DNA of 64,000 bases, taken from contig JACKBN010000003.1 in NCBI GenBank assembly GCA_020634565.1, positions 496,001 to 560,000 on the forward strand. The letters run 5' to 3'. Source of the stretch: Ardenticatenaceae bacterium. Lineage in GTDB: Bacteria; Chloroflexota; Anaerolineae; Promineifilales; Promineifilaceae. The notes beneath the pieces are model-generated. The model saw only the letters and a list, made by a program, of their open reading frames with translations, ran no database searches and was not told the DNA's origin. The position numbers and the translations under genes are program-made. Shown here one piece after another: positions 43,799-53,411 of the stretch. Every line of letters begins with the position of its first letter. The first letter of the stretch is position 1.

Positions 43799-44560
43799 GT
43801 GAATTTAGATAAGCTTACGGTTGCTGAATGCCAATTGTTGGCAGATCTATTGCCCGATTCACCGCAGACGGTCATTTCGCGAGCCCATTTGCGCTGGGGC
43901 ACGGCGCGAGCCTATGCGGTGGGCTTAACGGGGGAAGGGTTTGAAACGGCCGTTATTGAAGATCCCGGCTGTCCAGGCGAACCGATGATTTTTAGCGACA
44001 ATGCAGCGCAAATTGCGGCACTGATGCCGCACATCCCCAACTGGTTTTGCGTGAATGTGATGCCCGCAATGGCGGAGAAATTAGCGCCGCTGTTGTCCCA
44101 GAAAATGGCAAGCAAGCTGCGCCAATTGGAGGATGTTTACCATATTTTGCAGCAATCTCCTCCAGCGGAGTTGCTGGCCCAGCCGCAGGTGCGCTTGCTC
44201 ACCCCAGACGATTTATCCTTGCTGCAAGCGGCCCCACCAGAGCTGCGCGGCTATGATCCGGAAAAGCTGGTGTACAAAACGGCCGCTGCGGGAGCCATCA
44301 TCGACAACCAGCTGGTAGCCATCGCCCAAAACTATGCCCTGACAGAAGGGTATGGTGACATTGGCGTGTTTACGCTGCCCGAATGGCGCGGTCGTGGTTT
44401 TGCGGCGGCGGCTGCCGCCCAGGTGGCGGGCTGGTTGCAGGGGAATGGCCGTATTCCCGTTTGGAGCTGTGGGGCACACAACCAGGCCAGCTTGCGCGTG
44501 GCGGAGAAGGCGGGCTTTGTGGAAAACGGCCGTCGCGTGTATCTCATTCTCGAAAAATAA
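43799..44560 (+). CDS. GNAT-family acetyltransferase
   Basis: The 253-residue protein starts from GTG 43799 behind GGGAGAAGG (MNLDKLTVAECQLLADLLPD). The N-terminal half carries no clear motif. The C-terminal half is a GNAT fold: LVAIAQNYALTEGYGDIGVFTLPEWRGRGFAAAAAAQVAGWL, with the acetyl-CoA-binding R-G-R-G-F-A loop, then VWSCGAHNQASLRVAEKAGFVENGRRVYLIL. The layout matches GNAT_acetyltr_2-like proteins with a family-specific N-terminal lobe. The substrate is unknown. It follows the photolyase gene with only a repeat between and probably shares its transcript. Confidence 0.87.
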   Translation: MNLDKLTVAECQLLADLLPDSPQTVISRAHLRWGTARAYAVGLTGEGFETAVIEDPGCPGEPMIFSDNAAQIAALMPHIPNWFCVNVMPAMAEKLAPLLSQKMASKLRQLEDVYHILQQSPPAELLAQPQVRLLTPDDLSLLQAAPPELRGYDPEKLVYKTAAAGAIIDNQLVAIAQNYALTEGYGDIGVFTLPEWRGRGFAAAAAAQVAGWLQGNGRIPVWSCGAHNQASLRVAEKAGFVENGRRVYLILEK

Positions 44561-44653
44561 TTCTTTGAATTCTAAATTTCTTTGTCAGCAGGTTGACCAT
44601 TCGGCTGGGCTAAGAAATGACAAATATCACTGCAACTGAATGATGGTACCCTC

Positions 44654-44682
44654 TTACCATATGGCTCGGTTGCTCGTAAAAT
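44654..44682 (+). promoter_or_regulatory. Promoter of the propeller protein gene
   Basis: TTACCA (44654-44659), a 17-base spacer and TAAAAT (44677-44682). A short hairpin (TTTAGACA, TGTCTAAA) follows at about 44697-44715 before the AGGAGG and the ATG at 44776. Confidence 0.55.
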
Positions 44683-44775
44683 AAGCGCGATTCTTTTTTA
44701 GACAGTTTGTCTAAACCAGTTGCGTCTTTGCGGCAACGCTCTCTATCGAAAACAGCAATAAACCAGGAGGGTTCC

Positions 44776-47700
44776 ATGTCTCGTCAGTTCACCCGTATTT
44801 TCCAATTTTCTCTTCTTGTGTTGGGGATAACGGCCGTACTTGTTTTCACAGCACACGCAGCACCCGTTACTCAAGAAATTCCCACAGGCCGTCCTCGCTT
44901 CAATTTAGAAGAAATCCCATTCCAGGCTGCGGAGTCGGACCAGACAGCACCTGGAGAATCTGCCCTCTCCGTCACTGCCCCAGATATTCTGCTGTCGTGG
45001 AGTAAGGTGGCATTTCAATCTTTGCGCAACGGCAACTGGGATATTTATGTGGGAAATGATGATGGTAGTGGGCAAACGGCCGTTGTGGCCAGCGGCGCTT
45101 CAGAAATTCACCCGCACCTAAACCGAGGTAACACCAAAATTGTCTACGCTTCCAATAGCGGTGGCGATCATGAAATTTACGTGGCGAATGTAGATGGCTC
45201 TGGTCAAACAGCTTTAACCAACAATAGTACCGATGATGGCAACCCCACCTGGTCTCCTGATGGCAGCAAAATCGCTTTTGAGGCATATCGGAATGGTGAG
45301 GCAGACATTTATGTGATGAATGCCAATGGTACAGGGCAAACACGCCTGACCACCAGTGCCGACTTTGATGGGATGCCAACTTGGTCGCCCGACGGCAGCA
45401 AGATTGCCTTCGTTTCTCGGCGTACTGGTGGTTATCGTATTTACGTCATGAATGCCGACGGCAGCGGCCAGACACAGCTTTCCAACCAGCCTTACAGCCT
45501 CCGCCCCCAATGGTCACCCGATGGTACCCAAATTGCTTATGACGCCGACAGCGACAATGATGGCTGGCAAGATCTCTGGCGCATGAACGCCGATGGCAGC
45601 AGCCAAACCCTTGTCTACAATCCAAGCGGCCAAACCGATGCCTGGGCTTCCAGCTGGTCACCCGATGGCAGCCGCATTGTGTACACGCTTATCTCGTTTA
45701 TTTATTATCAGGGCAATTGGTATTGGACCTACGCCTATCCTGAAGCCTGGAACTCTGGGGGGATTACTCGCCTCAGTACGAATGGCCTCGACTGGGATGC
45801 CGCCTGGCAAACCAGCGATAGTTCGTCCCCTGTCCTAACGCTCAACTCGACCCCAGAGTACTCACGTAATCCGCTCGTTTTAAGTTGGGCGGGTGCAGAT
45901 GTGGGCAGTGCTGGCATCAGAAGCTACGAGGTCCAATATCGAACGGTTGGTGCCACCAATTGGAGCAATTTAGCCGTGGGCACGACAGCAACAACAGCTA
46001 ATTTTAACGGCTCCGTGGGCCAAACCTACCAATTCAGGGTTCGGGGTACAGATAAAGCCTTTAACCGAAGTAACTGGCAATACAACCTCAAAACCACAAT
46101 GTATAGTTGGCTCATTAGTGGCAACATAACAGACAATCGTGGAAATCCTGTTACTGATGCTACTGTAAACACGACACCCGCTTCTTTTGAAACATACCCG
46201 AGTGATTTTCTCGGTTTTTTTAAGAATTATGCAGGGAGCGCCCCTTCTGTTTATTCTGTTAATTGGCTAAAAAGCGGTTATGGGAGTTTGTCAACCACAA
46301 CTTATACAGTAGATAATGATGCACTCGTAAGCATGACTCTGCCGCCGGCAGATAATATGTTATCAAACTGGGGATTTGAAGATAGTTGGCTTGGTGATGC
46401 TGGAAGTTGGCAAACTGCTGGTCTTACATCTTTGTTTAGAACCGATGCTAGTCATACGGGAACTCACTCGGTTTTGATGGGAGAGTTATCGTTACCAGCA
46501 CTTGAAAACATTTCAAATAGTCCAGTTTTACATTCGTCAACTCCGAAAATCACTACGACAGCAGATGGTATAACTCACATTATTTGGAGTGAGGCAACCA
46601 CATCAAATCCTGAAGCAACGATTCCTGAGATTCGCTATATAAATGTTACTCCAGACGGTACCCGTTCTCTACCCCAAACAATTTCTGTGCCGGGAAACGC
46701 AAGTTACTATAGCATTTTACAAGCAGATGAGGAGGGGAAACTACATGTAGCCTGGCTCCAAAAAATCGGCACAAGCAGTTATGTGTATTATGCACAACGG
46801 GATGAATCAGGGAATTGGAGTGTACCGTTCAATATCGCGCCAGTATCCATTGGATATGCTAAACCAAAAATAGCTATTAGTAGCAATGGAATCGTTTATT
46901 TGGTTTGGAATGATAGAGAGAATAATAACGATCTTCTGTTCTTTTCTCAAAGAGAGATTAACGGTATTTGGAGTGCCCCAATACTATTGGCTCCAGATAT
47001 GGTTTCACTTGGTTCATTTGTGATGGAAATGGATTCTTCCGATGGCCTTCACGTCGTGTGGAATGAAATTGCTGATCCAAATATTTTTGCAGTGTACCTT
47101 CCAAACGGGGGAAGTTGGACGGCTCCGACACCTGTTTCTGAGGATTTGGGTTTTAAAGGTGCTCCAGCTCTTAGCATTGATGGCTCTGGTAAACCACATA
47201 TTGTTTGGACAAACGACAATAACGATTCAGTATATAGAGTATATTATGCGTCGAGAAACATGGATGGTACATGGACAACACCATTAAAAATCTCAGGAAC
47301 TGGAGCGTCTATTAGCGGGGTGCGTGTTGCAGCAACTGAAGATGCAAAGTTGCATATTATGTGGCAAGAAGTAGAGGGTACACGGTATGTCTTTAGAAAT
47401 AGTAATGGAAATTGGGGAGGCATTCAAACTGTCCAATCAATTCTTGCGCTGCCCACTTTCTTTCAAGTTGATAGATCGGGTGTGTTACATGTAGGGTGGC
47501 ATGAATACTCTCAAAATTCATACACATCTCGCTTATATTACACAAATCGAAGTACCAACGATGTTTGGGAAATACCTACCTTAATAGCGAGCGTTACAGA
47601 TTTTAGTTCTAGCTTTTCAGGTTTTAATATATCGTTGGGAAATAATGATTCATTGAGCTTTGTTTGGAGTTTGTTAACAGAGATTTGGGATTTAGATGGA

Positions 47701-48438
47701 GAAGTTTTTTTCAGACATACGAAGGGTGGTACATACACAATATTTCAGAATCATCAAATGATGCCTCTTTCAATGACGAATCCTACGCTATCTTTCTTTG
47801 TCAAGCCTACACCAGGTAACAATACAGATAAGCTAAATCTCAATGTGACTGTTACAAATGGCGTTGTTAGTCAAACTTTTCCTGTCACAGGTCTCAAAAC
47901 GGAAATGTGGTCCCATCATTGGTTTGATTTATCGCAATGGCAAAATGAAGAAATGGAAATTAGCATCAACTATGAAACTTCAAGTGCAACGGCGCTCCAG
48001 GGTGTATATTTAGATGAAATTTCCCTTGGTTCAGCATTTACCGATATTAAGGTTCAAGTTGAGGGACCACGTGAAGCATTACAGGGAGAGGAAATTGTTT
48101 TGACTGTTACTTATGAAAACGGTAGCAGCATCGATGCAGAAGGGAGTATTCTTACGGCCGTTCTTCCTCCCCAGCTCACTTTCTTAAACGCTAGCCTGCC
48201 ACCTAGCAGCCAATCACCTACCTTAACCTGGAACATTGGTGACTTACCAGCCAACAGTGGCCCGCAGTCATTCACCATTACCGCCAGAGTGAAAAATTCT
48301 GCCCAAGGGTTGAGTAATGCTGTTTCAACAGTTAACATCTCTACATCATCAACTGAACTAGAGGTGCTAAATAATGTGGGCGAGAGCGAACTGTTGGTTG
48401 GCACCAGATTATATGTACCCTTAATTATGAGAAATTAG
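44776..48438 (+). CDS. Large secreted protein: PD40/TolB-like propeller, Ig/FN3-like and second propeller, DUF11-like end
   Basis: The 1220-residue product has a signal peptide (FSLLVLGITAVLVFTAHA). Residues 75-370 hold five TolB-type PD40 blades with repeated 'WSPDGS(K/R)I' and 'IYVMNADGSGQT'. Then come a fibronectin-like segment (DVGSAGIRSYEVQYRTVGAT), a carboxypeptidase-regulatory-like unit (GNITDNRGNPVTDATVNTTP), a second propeller with recurring 'HIxW' strands (THIIWSEA, LHVAWLQ, LHVVWNE, PHIVWTN, LHIMWQE, LHVGWHE) and a DUF11-like end (VTYENGSSIDAEGSILTAVLPP). It closes LLVGTRLYVPLIMRN, a short tail that may be a sorting signal. The part from 46080 to 48060 is clearly AT-richer and lacks ACGGCCGT, so the gene looks mosaic. 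AGGAGG precedes ATG 44776. Confidence 0.85.
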   Translation: MSRQFTRIFQFSLLVLGITAVLVFTAHAAPVTQEIPTGRPRFNLEEIPFQAAESDQTAPGESALSVTAPDILLSWSKVAFQSLRNGNWDIYVGNDDGSGQTAVVASGASEIHPHLNRGNTKIVYASNSGGDHEIYVANVDGSGQTALTNNSTDDGNPTWSPDGSKIAFEAYRNGEADIYVMNANGTGQTRLTTSADFDGMPTWSPDGSKIAFVSRRTGGYRIYVMNADGSGQTQLSNQPYSLRPQWSPDGTQIAYDADSDNDGWQDLWRMNADGSSQTLVYNPSGQTDAWASSWSPDGSRIVYTLISFIYYQGNWYWTYAYPEAWNSGGITRLSTNGLDWDAAWQTSDSSSPVLTLNSTPEYSRNPLVLSWAGADVGSAGIRSYEVQYRTVGATNWSNLAVGTTATTANFNGSVGQTYQFRVRGTDKAFNRSNWQYNLKTTMYSWLISGNITDNRGNPVTDATVNTTPASFETYPSDFLGFFKNYAGSAPSVYSVNWLKSGYGSLSTTTYTVDNDALVSMTLPPADNMLSNWGFEDSWLGDAGSWQTAGLTSLFRTDASHTGTHSVLMGELSLPALENISNSPVLHSSTPKITTTADGITHIIWSEATTSNPEATIPEIRYINVTPDGTRSLPQTISVPGNASYYSILQADEEGKLHVAWLQKIGTSSYVYYAQRDESGNWSVPFNIAPVSIGYAKPKIAISSNGIVYLVWNDRENNNDLLFFSQREINGIWSAPILLAPDMVSLGSFVMEMDSSDGLHVVWNEIADPNIFAVYLPNGGSWTAPTPVSEDLGFKGAPALSIDGSGKPHIVWTNDNNDSVYRVYYASRNMDGTWTTPLKISGTGASISGVRVAATEDAKLHIMWQEVEGTRYVFRNSNGNWGGIQTVQSILALPTFFQVDRSGVLHVGWHEYSQNSYTSRLYYTNRSTNDVWEIPTLIASVTDFSSSFSGFNISLGNNDSLSFVWSLLTEIWDLDGEVFFRHTKGGTYTIFQNHQMMPLSMTNPTLSFFVKPTPGNNTDKLNLNVTVTNGVVSQTFPVTGLKTEMWSHHWFDLSQWQNEEMEISINYETSSATALQGVYLDEISLGSAFTDIKVQVEGPREALQGEEIVLTVTYENGSSIDAEGSILTAVLPPQLTFLNASLPPSSQSPTLTWNIGDLPANSGPQSFTITARVKNSAQGLSNAVSTVNISTSSTELEVLNNVGESELLVGTRLYVPLIMRN

Positions 48439-48446
48439 GGAGATTT

Positions 48447-48941
48447 ATGACCACCTTCATCCAATTTTGCGCCGGGGCTAAGCTGCGCCACGACTTCAGC
48501 GACCAGATCCAGGTGCGCTACCCGCATCCTACTGGGGAAGCATTCGACACCTGGATTAGCGGCGAGGAGGTGTTGAGCCGCCTCAAAACGATGTCGCGGG
48601 AGCAGCTGATTCACAGCTTTAGCCGCATGAACTGGACCGAAGCCAAAGCCGCACTCCAGCGCGAATTGGATGAAGGTAAACAAAAAGCCCAGCGCAGTTT
48701 AAAAGAGCGACTGGCTGGCATGGTCGAAGACAACATCGGTGGCAATATTTTTGGCGATACGCTGGCCAACAACATTCGCGGCGTGGATAGTAACGCCGAT
48801 CCCCGTGAGCAAGAAAAAGCGCTGTGGCAGCAGCGGTTACACAATGATGCCTTCCGTGCCATTGCCTTGGAGCTGGCCTGGATTAACCTGGAAGGCACTT
48901 TCCCTGCTGAACCCACTGCCGAACCAGACGATTGGGTGTAG
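48447..48941 (+). CDS. Conserved-looking hypothetical protein
   Basis: The 164-residue soluble protein starts MTTFIQFCAGAKLRHDFSDQIQVRYPHPTGE behind GGGAG. It has a helical, charged centre (TEAKAALQRELDEGKQKAQRSLKERLAG) and an acidic, Pro-rich end (FPAEPTAEPDDWV). I do not recognise it. It starts 8 bases after the propeller gene and ends 11 bases before the SpoIIE-type phosphatase gene, so it belongs to the 44.8-53.4 kb operon and may be a partner of the phosphatase. Confidence 0.7.
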   Translation: MTTFIQFCAGAKLRHDFSDQIQVRYPHPTGEAFDTWISGEEVLSRLKTMSREQLIHSFSRMNWTEAKAALQRELDEGKQKAQRSLKERLAGMVEDNIGGNIFGDTLANNIRGVDSNADPREQEKALWQQRLHNDAFRAIALELAWINLEGTFPAEPTAEPDDWV

Positions 48942-48952
48942 AATGGGAGCCT

Positions 48953-51022
48953 ATGGACCGGCTCATCCAATTCCTCCGTCAGTTAACTTATCGATTAATC
49001 CCTGACCTCGGGAAGCAGCCAGCAAACAGGCAAGACGCAGCTTTGCTAGGCATAACCTTTATTTTCTTTTTGCTTCCTTTTTTTGTGGTCGGAACGGCCT
49101 GGCTTTGGGCCGTTACAGATTGGCAAGTTTTAGCAAATAACTGGGGAATTCTCCTCTTTTTATTCCTGCTTATTTCCCAACTTGAGCAACGGCCGTTTAT
49201 CCTACCCATCTCGCTCTCAGAAAAAATCAACCTCCCTATCTCCACATCATTATCGAACTTGTTGTCCATAACGGCACTGCTTATATTTGGTCCCAGTGTT
49301 CTATGGATTGATTGGTTGGCTGGACTGGGGTCAGCCATTCAAACAGGTTGGAAAGACGGCCGTCAGGTCAATCTTCCCCTCCTTACCGGCCTTAACAGCC
49401 TCATCCAGGCAAGTGGAACATCCATCGTGGTATTGTTGCTTACAGGCTTTGTGTACACGGCAACGGGTGGCACCTTCCCTTTCCAGGCAGATACCTTTGC
49501 TGACTGGCTGCCAGCTATTTGGAGCATATTGGTTTACGCCATAACGCCAACCATCCTCTATTTTGTGCCAACCTGGAGCGTAATAATTCAGAGTGGACAA
49601 ACCTTAAAACGGCAAACATTCTTCCAGCTCTTTGGGGGAACCATACTACTTTCACTGCTCAATGCGCCATTTGCTTTGCCGTTGACGCTGGTGTATGACT
49701 CACAGAATCGTACACTTTTCATTTTGTTTTGCTTGGCCGTAGTTGGAACCAACATGCTAGCTTACTTTTTAAGCCAGTTCAATTTGTTAACCCAAACCCG
49801 CAGTAGAGAGCTGCGTAAACTAGAAAATCTAGGACAAGCGCTTATTGCCGCACCCGCCGATGCTTCAACATTAGCGGAAACAATTGACCAGCATTTGCAG
49901 AACCTTTTCCCCAACGACCATCTGGTCATTCATCTGTTTGCGGAATTCGCTGTTGAAAAAGCACCTGCCTGGCCAATTTTTACTTGGCAGACCGAGAGTA
50001 GTTGGCCTGCTGTGCCTGAAACTCTGTGGCAGCGGATTTGTGACAGCGAAGAAACCAGCCTGGTTGATCGAAATGCGAAATTGCCGGGGTCTAAGCAGTT
50101 AGCTGGACACCGTTTTCTAGTAAAAATATTGATTGCCGACGAGTCGGAAACGGTGCGCTGCGTGGGTGCGATTTATTTGCAGCGGATTTCCTCCCCGCAC
50201 ACGCCAGCCCAAGTGTTGCCGACGCTGCAAGAGCTGGCTAGCCAGATTGGTTCCGCGCTGTATCGGGCGCAAACGCACCAGGAAATGTTGCAGAGCCAAA
50301 AGATGGCGCAAGAGTTGGCCTTTGCCGGGCGCATCCAGCAAAGCTTTTTGCCCAATGAGATTCCGCGGCATCCCAATTGGGATTTTGCCGCGACGCTGAT
50401 TCCGGCGCGGCAAACGTCGGGGGATTTTTACGATTTTGTGCCGCTGCAAAACGGCCGTATTGGACTCATCGTAGCAGATGTGGCGGACAAAGGCACCGGG
50501 GCTGCGCTTTACATGGCGCTGAGCCGTACCCTGATTCGCACCTACGCCATGCAGTTCCCCGACCAGCCGGGCAAGGCGCTGCAATTGGCCAACGAGCGCA
50601 TTTTGGCCGATACAGAATCGGACCAGTTTGTGACGGTGTTTTATGGGGTGCTGGAGCTGGAAAACGGCCGTTTCACCTATGCCAATGCCGGGCACAATCC
50701 CACCTTTCATCTCAATGGCAGCGTACAAAGTTTAGCCAGAACTGGCATTCCGCTGGGCATGTTTGAAGGGATGGACTGGCAGCAGGAAACTATTCAAATT
50801 GGCCTGGGAGACAGCCTGATTTTGTACAGTGATGGCGTGCCAGAAGCACAAAATGAGCAGCAAGAAGAGTTCGGCGAAGCGCGTATGTTGGCCATTGCCC
50901 AACGGCCGTTTGCCCACGCGCACGACCTGCAAGAGGCCATCGCCACCGCCGTGCACCAGTTTGTTGATGATGCCCCGCAATTCGACGATATTACCCTGAT
51001 GGTGGTAACCCGCATAAAATAA
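48953..51022 (+). CDS. Membrane-bound PP2C/SpoIIE-type serine phosphatase with GAF-like region
   Basis: The 689-residue protein has about eight membrane helices in residues 20-285, a GAF-like linker (ETIDQHLQNLFPNDHLVIHLFAEF ... AIYLQRISSPH) and a C-terminal SpoIIE domain. The catalytic blocks are GRIQQSFLPNEIPRHPNWDFAATLIPARQTSGDFYDF, GLIVADVADKGTGAALYMALSRTLIRTYA, FVTVFYGVLELENGRFTYANAGHNPTF, LGDSLILYSDGVPEAQN and DDITLMVV; the Asp residues in GDFYDF, DVADKG, DGV and DD bind the metals. Such enzymes dephosphorylate anti-sigma-factor antagonists. No STAS or kinase partner lies beside it. GGGAG stands just before ATG 48953. Confidence 0.92.
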   Translation: MDRLIQFLRQLTYRLIPDLGKQPANRQDAALLGITFIFFLLPFFVVGTAWLWAVTDWQVLANNWGILLFLFLLISQLEQRPFILPISLSEKINLPISTSLSNLLSITALLIFGPSVLWIDWLAGLGSAIQTGWKDGRQVNLPLLTGLNSLIQASGTSIVVLLLTGFVYTATGGTFPFQADTFADWLPAIWSILVYAITPTILYFVPTWSVIIQSGQTLKRQTFFQLFGGTILLSLLNAPFALPLTLVYDSQNRTLFILFCLAVVGTNMLAYFLSQFNLLTQTRSRELRKLENLGQALIAAPADASTLAETIDQHLQNLFPNDHLVIHLFAEFAVEKAPAWPIFTWQTESSWPAVPETLWQRICDSEETSLVDRNAKLPGSKQLAGHRFLVKILIADESETVRCVGAIYLQRISSPHTPAQVLPTLQELASQIGSALYRAQTHQEMLQSQKMAQELAFAGRIQQSFLPNEIPRHPNWDFAATLIPARQTSGDFYDFVPLQNGRIGLIVADVADKGTGAALYMALSRTLIRTYAMQFPDQPGKALQLANERILADTESDQFVTVFYGVLELENGRFTYANAGHNPTFHLNGSVQSLARTGIPLGMFEGMDWQQETIQIGLGDSLILYSDGVPEAQNEQQEEFGEARMLAIAQRPFAHAHDLQEAIATAVHQFVDDAPQFDDITLMVVTRIK

Positions 51023-51028
51023 GACTCA

Positions 51029-53401
51029 ATGCGTAAATATTGGTTTTGGCTGGTAAATGGCCTGCTGATTTTGCTCTACGTGTGGGCCTTGGGGGAAGAA
51101 ACGGCCGTTTCCCTCCAGGTAAGCAATGGTCGCTGCGTAGCCATCGTGCCCGAGCGGCACATTGGTATCGACTGCCCGCAAATGGGTGTGGGCAGCCAGA
51201 TAGGGCTGCTGGCCACGCAACCCACCACCACTCGTGCCGAGTTGGCCAGTTATGCACCACTGCGCTGGTTGGCACCGCACACCGCCTGGGACGATCTCAA
51301 TTTATTCACCCTCGACGGTGAACCGCTTTGGCGAGAGCCTTTTGGGCCGATGGATTGGGCCGAATGGCGGCTAATCAGCGGCGGTTGGCAAACGCGCGGT
51401 GGAGAACTGCGGGGTTTGGCCAGCCAAAACAGCCTTGTCTTGCGGGAATCGGTGGGTGACAGATTCATCCTCACCAGCCACCTGCGCCGTGCCGAAGATA
51501 GTGCCGGGCTGCTCCTGCTTCACCCCGATGGCCACACCGGGTTTGTCTTCATCATTGATGGGGCCAACCGGCGTGGCGTGTGGTGGGAGTGGGAAAACGG
51601 CCGTGCCACGACGCCACTCATCGGTATCCCCTTCCAAAAACCATTTGCGGAGCAGGCCAAAACATTGCTGCGCTTGCTGCTAACGGGGCATCAGGCGGGG
51701 TTGTTGCTGCTGGGTGTTGTGTGGGGCATAAAAAGAGGAACACAGAGTTACGCAGAGAAGGCGCAGAGGAGCACAGAGAATTTAAAGAAAATCCTGCGTA
51801 ACTCTGCGGGATCTTTTCGCTCCTCTGCGTTCCAAAAAAACATCATCATTGTTCTCACTTTCCTCACCTTCGCCCTCACCTTGCACATTGCCAGCGACGT
51901 GTTGGCTCGCGTGCCGCACGTGCAGGATTCGCTGACGTACCTCTTCCAGGCGCAAACCGTGGCGCGGGGCAAATTATGGCTCGATGCGCCGCCGCTGCCG
52001 GAATTTTTTAAGCAGGAATTTTTGTTGGTGCAAGACGGCCGTTGGTTTGGCAAATATACGCCTGGTTATCCGATGGTGCTGGCGCTGGGCGTGCTGCTGC
52101 ATGCGCCCTGGCTCATTAATCCGCTGCTGGCGACGCTGACGGTGCCGCTGCTGTACCAGCTGGGGCGACGGTTGTATAACGGCCGTATCGCTTTACTCGC
52201 TGCGGGTTTAATGAGCCTTTCCCCCTTTTTCCTCTTTTTATCTGGCAGCATGATGGCCCACGCGGCGGAGCTGTTTTGGTTAAGCTTGTTTATGGTTTGT
52301 TGGTGGGTGGTTATTGAGGGGAAAAAGCGGGAACACAGAGTTACGCAGAGGAGGCACAGAGGGGCACAGAGATTTGTTTTTGCTTTGATAGCTGGATTGG
52401 CAGCGGGGATGGCTTTTTTGACGCGACAGTTAACGGCCGTTGCCATCGTGGCCCCCTTTTTCTTACTGACAACTTGGTTTAGCCCATTGACTTGGCGGGC
52501 GCGGCTGCGGCATGGGGCCATTTGGCTGGCGGGGTTGCTGCCGCTGGTGGCGCTGCTGTTTGTCTACCAGTGGGCCGTCACGGGCGATCCGCTGCAAGAT
52601 CCGCGCCTGCTATTTTGGCCGTACGACCAGCTTGGCTTTGGCGACGATGTGGGCGAAGCGCCGAATCTGCTGGAAATTGGTTTGCTCAACGAAGACCCTG
52701 GCTACATTGTGCTGTGGCGCAGCGATCCTAGCCAGCCGCCGCGCGGCCACACGCCGCAGCGCGGACTGCACAACATTTTGCGGAACTGGCAGGCTCTGCA
52801 AAGCGATCTGTTTGGCTGGGTGCCATTGGTGACGTTTGCTTTTTTGTGGCTGGGCTTTTTGCTGAAACGCGCGTCCCGTACTGACTGGATTTTGCTGGCA
52901 ACGGTTGTTTCCTTAGTGGTGGCTGAGGCGTTTTACTGGCATTCGGGCATCATGTACGGGCCGCGCTATCTGTACGGGGCGCTGCCGGCCCTGCTGCTGT
53001 TGACGGCGCGCGGGGTTCAAGCGTTGGCCAATTGGTTGGGTGGGCGCGGGGGCTGGTGGTTAACGGCCGTTCCGCTCACGCTGCTCATCCTCGGCAATAT
53101 TTTCTTCACGCTGCCCAGCCAGATGGGCAGCTATCGCGGCTTTAATTATGTGGTAGGGGACAAGGTAGCGGCGGTGGAAACGGCCGTTCCGCCCAGTGAG
53201 CCAGCGCTCATCTTCGTAGATAGCCCCACGGGCAACTGGTGGGAGTACGGCGAGCTGTTTTTAGGGAACGAGGGGGATGTGAACGGCCGTTTCGTTTTCG
53301 CTCGAAATTTGGGCAATGCAGCCAACCAGGAGCTGCGTGCGCTTTATCCCAATTACACCGCTTACCGCCTGCGCCAGGGTAGATTGGTTCCGCTGGATTG
53401 A
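51029..53401 (+). CDS. GT-C-type glycosyltransferase (PMT/ArnT-like), with two in-frame repeat insertions
   Basis: The 790-residue protein has one N-terminal helix (YWFWLVNGLLILLYVWAL), a beta-rich extracytoplasmic domain (ELRGLASQNSLVLRESVGDRFILTSHLRRAEDSAGLLLLHPDG) and from residue 270 a GT-C core of about ten helices. HVQDSLTYLFQAQTVARGKLW carries the Asp of the first loop, as in dolichyl-phosphate-mannose-type transferases. Residues about 234-272 (RGTQSYAEKAQRSTENLKK and on) and 431-449 (KKREHRVTQRRHRGAQRF) are encoded by ACAGAG-type repeats lying in frame between membrane segments. The frame is open throughout, so both are tolerated. The gene starts 6 bases after the phosphatase gene. 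Confidence 0.85.
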   Translation: MRKYWFWLVNGLLILLYVWALGEETAVSLQVSNGRCVAIVPERHIGIDCPQMGVGSQIGLLATQPTTTRAELASYAPLRWLAPHTAWDDLNLFTLDGEPLWREPFGPMDWAEWRLISGGWQTRGGELRGLASQNSLVLRESVGDRFILTSHLRRAEDSAGLLLLHPDGHTGFVFIIDGANRRGVWWEWENGRATTPLIGIPFQKPFAEQAKTLLRLLLTGHQAGLLLLGVVWGIKRGTQSYAEKAQRSTENLKKILRNSAGSFRSSAFQKNIIIVLTFLTFALTLHIASDVLARVPHVQDSLTYLFQAQTVARGKLWLDAPPLPEFFKQEFLLVQDGRWFGKYTPGYPMVLALGVLLHAPWLINPLLATLTVPLLYQLGRRLYNGRIALLAAGLMSLSPFFLFLSGSMMAHAAELFWLSLFMVCWWVVIEGKKREHRVTQRRHRGAQRFVFALIAGLAAGMAFLTRQLTAVAIVAPFFLLTTWFSPLTWRARLRHGAIWLAGLLPLVALLFVYQWAVTGDPLQDPRLLFWPYDQLGFGDDVGEAPNLLEIGLLNEDPGYIVLWRSDPSQPPRGHTPQRGLHNILRNWQALQSDLFGWVPLVTFAFLWLGFLLKRASRTDWILLATVVSLVVAEAFYWHSGIMYGPRYLYGALPALLLLTARGVQALANWLGGRGGWWLTAVPLTLLILGNIFFTLPSQMGSYRGFNYVVGDKVAAVETAVPPSEPALIFVDSPTGNWWEYGELFLGNEGDVNGRFVFARNLGNAANQELRALYPNYTAYRLRQGRLVPLD
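51727..51842. repeat. ACAGAG-type inverted repeat inside the glycosyltransferase gene (first)
   Basis: GGAACACAGAGTTACGCAGA and GCGCAGAGGAGCACAGAG form the left arm; CTGCGTAACTCTGCG and GCTCCTCTGCGTTCC form the right arm. It is a complete two-armed copy of the intergenic family with no stop in the gene's frame. Confidence 0.8.
52318..52378. repeat. ACAGAG-type repeat inside the glycosyltransferase gene (second)
   Basis: GGGAACACAGAGTTACGCAG and GAGGCACAGAGGGGCACAGAG: a single arm, same orientation as the left arm at 51727, in frame as KREHRVTQRRHRGAQRF. Confidence 0.8.
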
Positions 53402-53411
53402 ACAAATTTTG

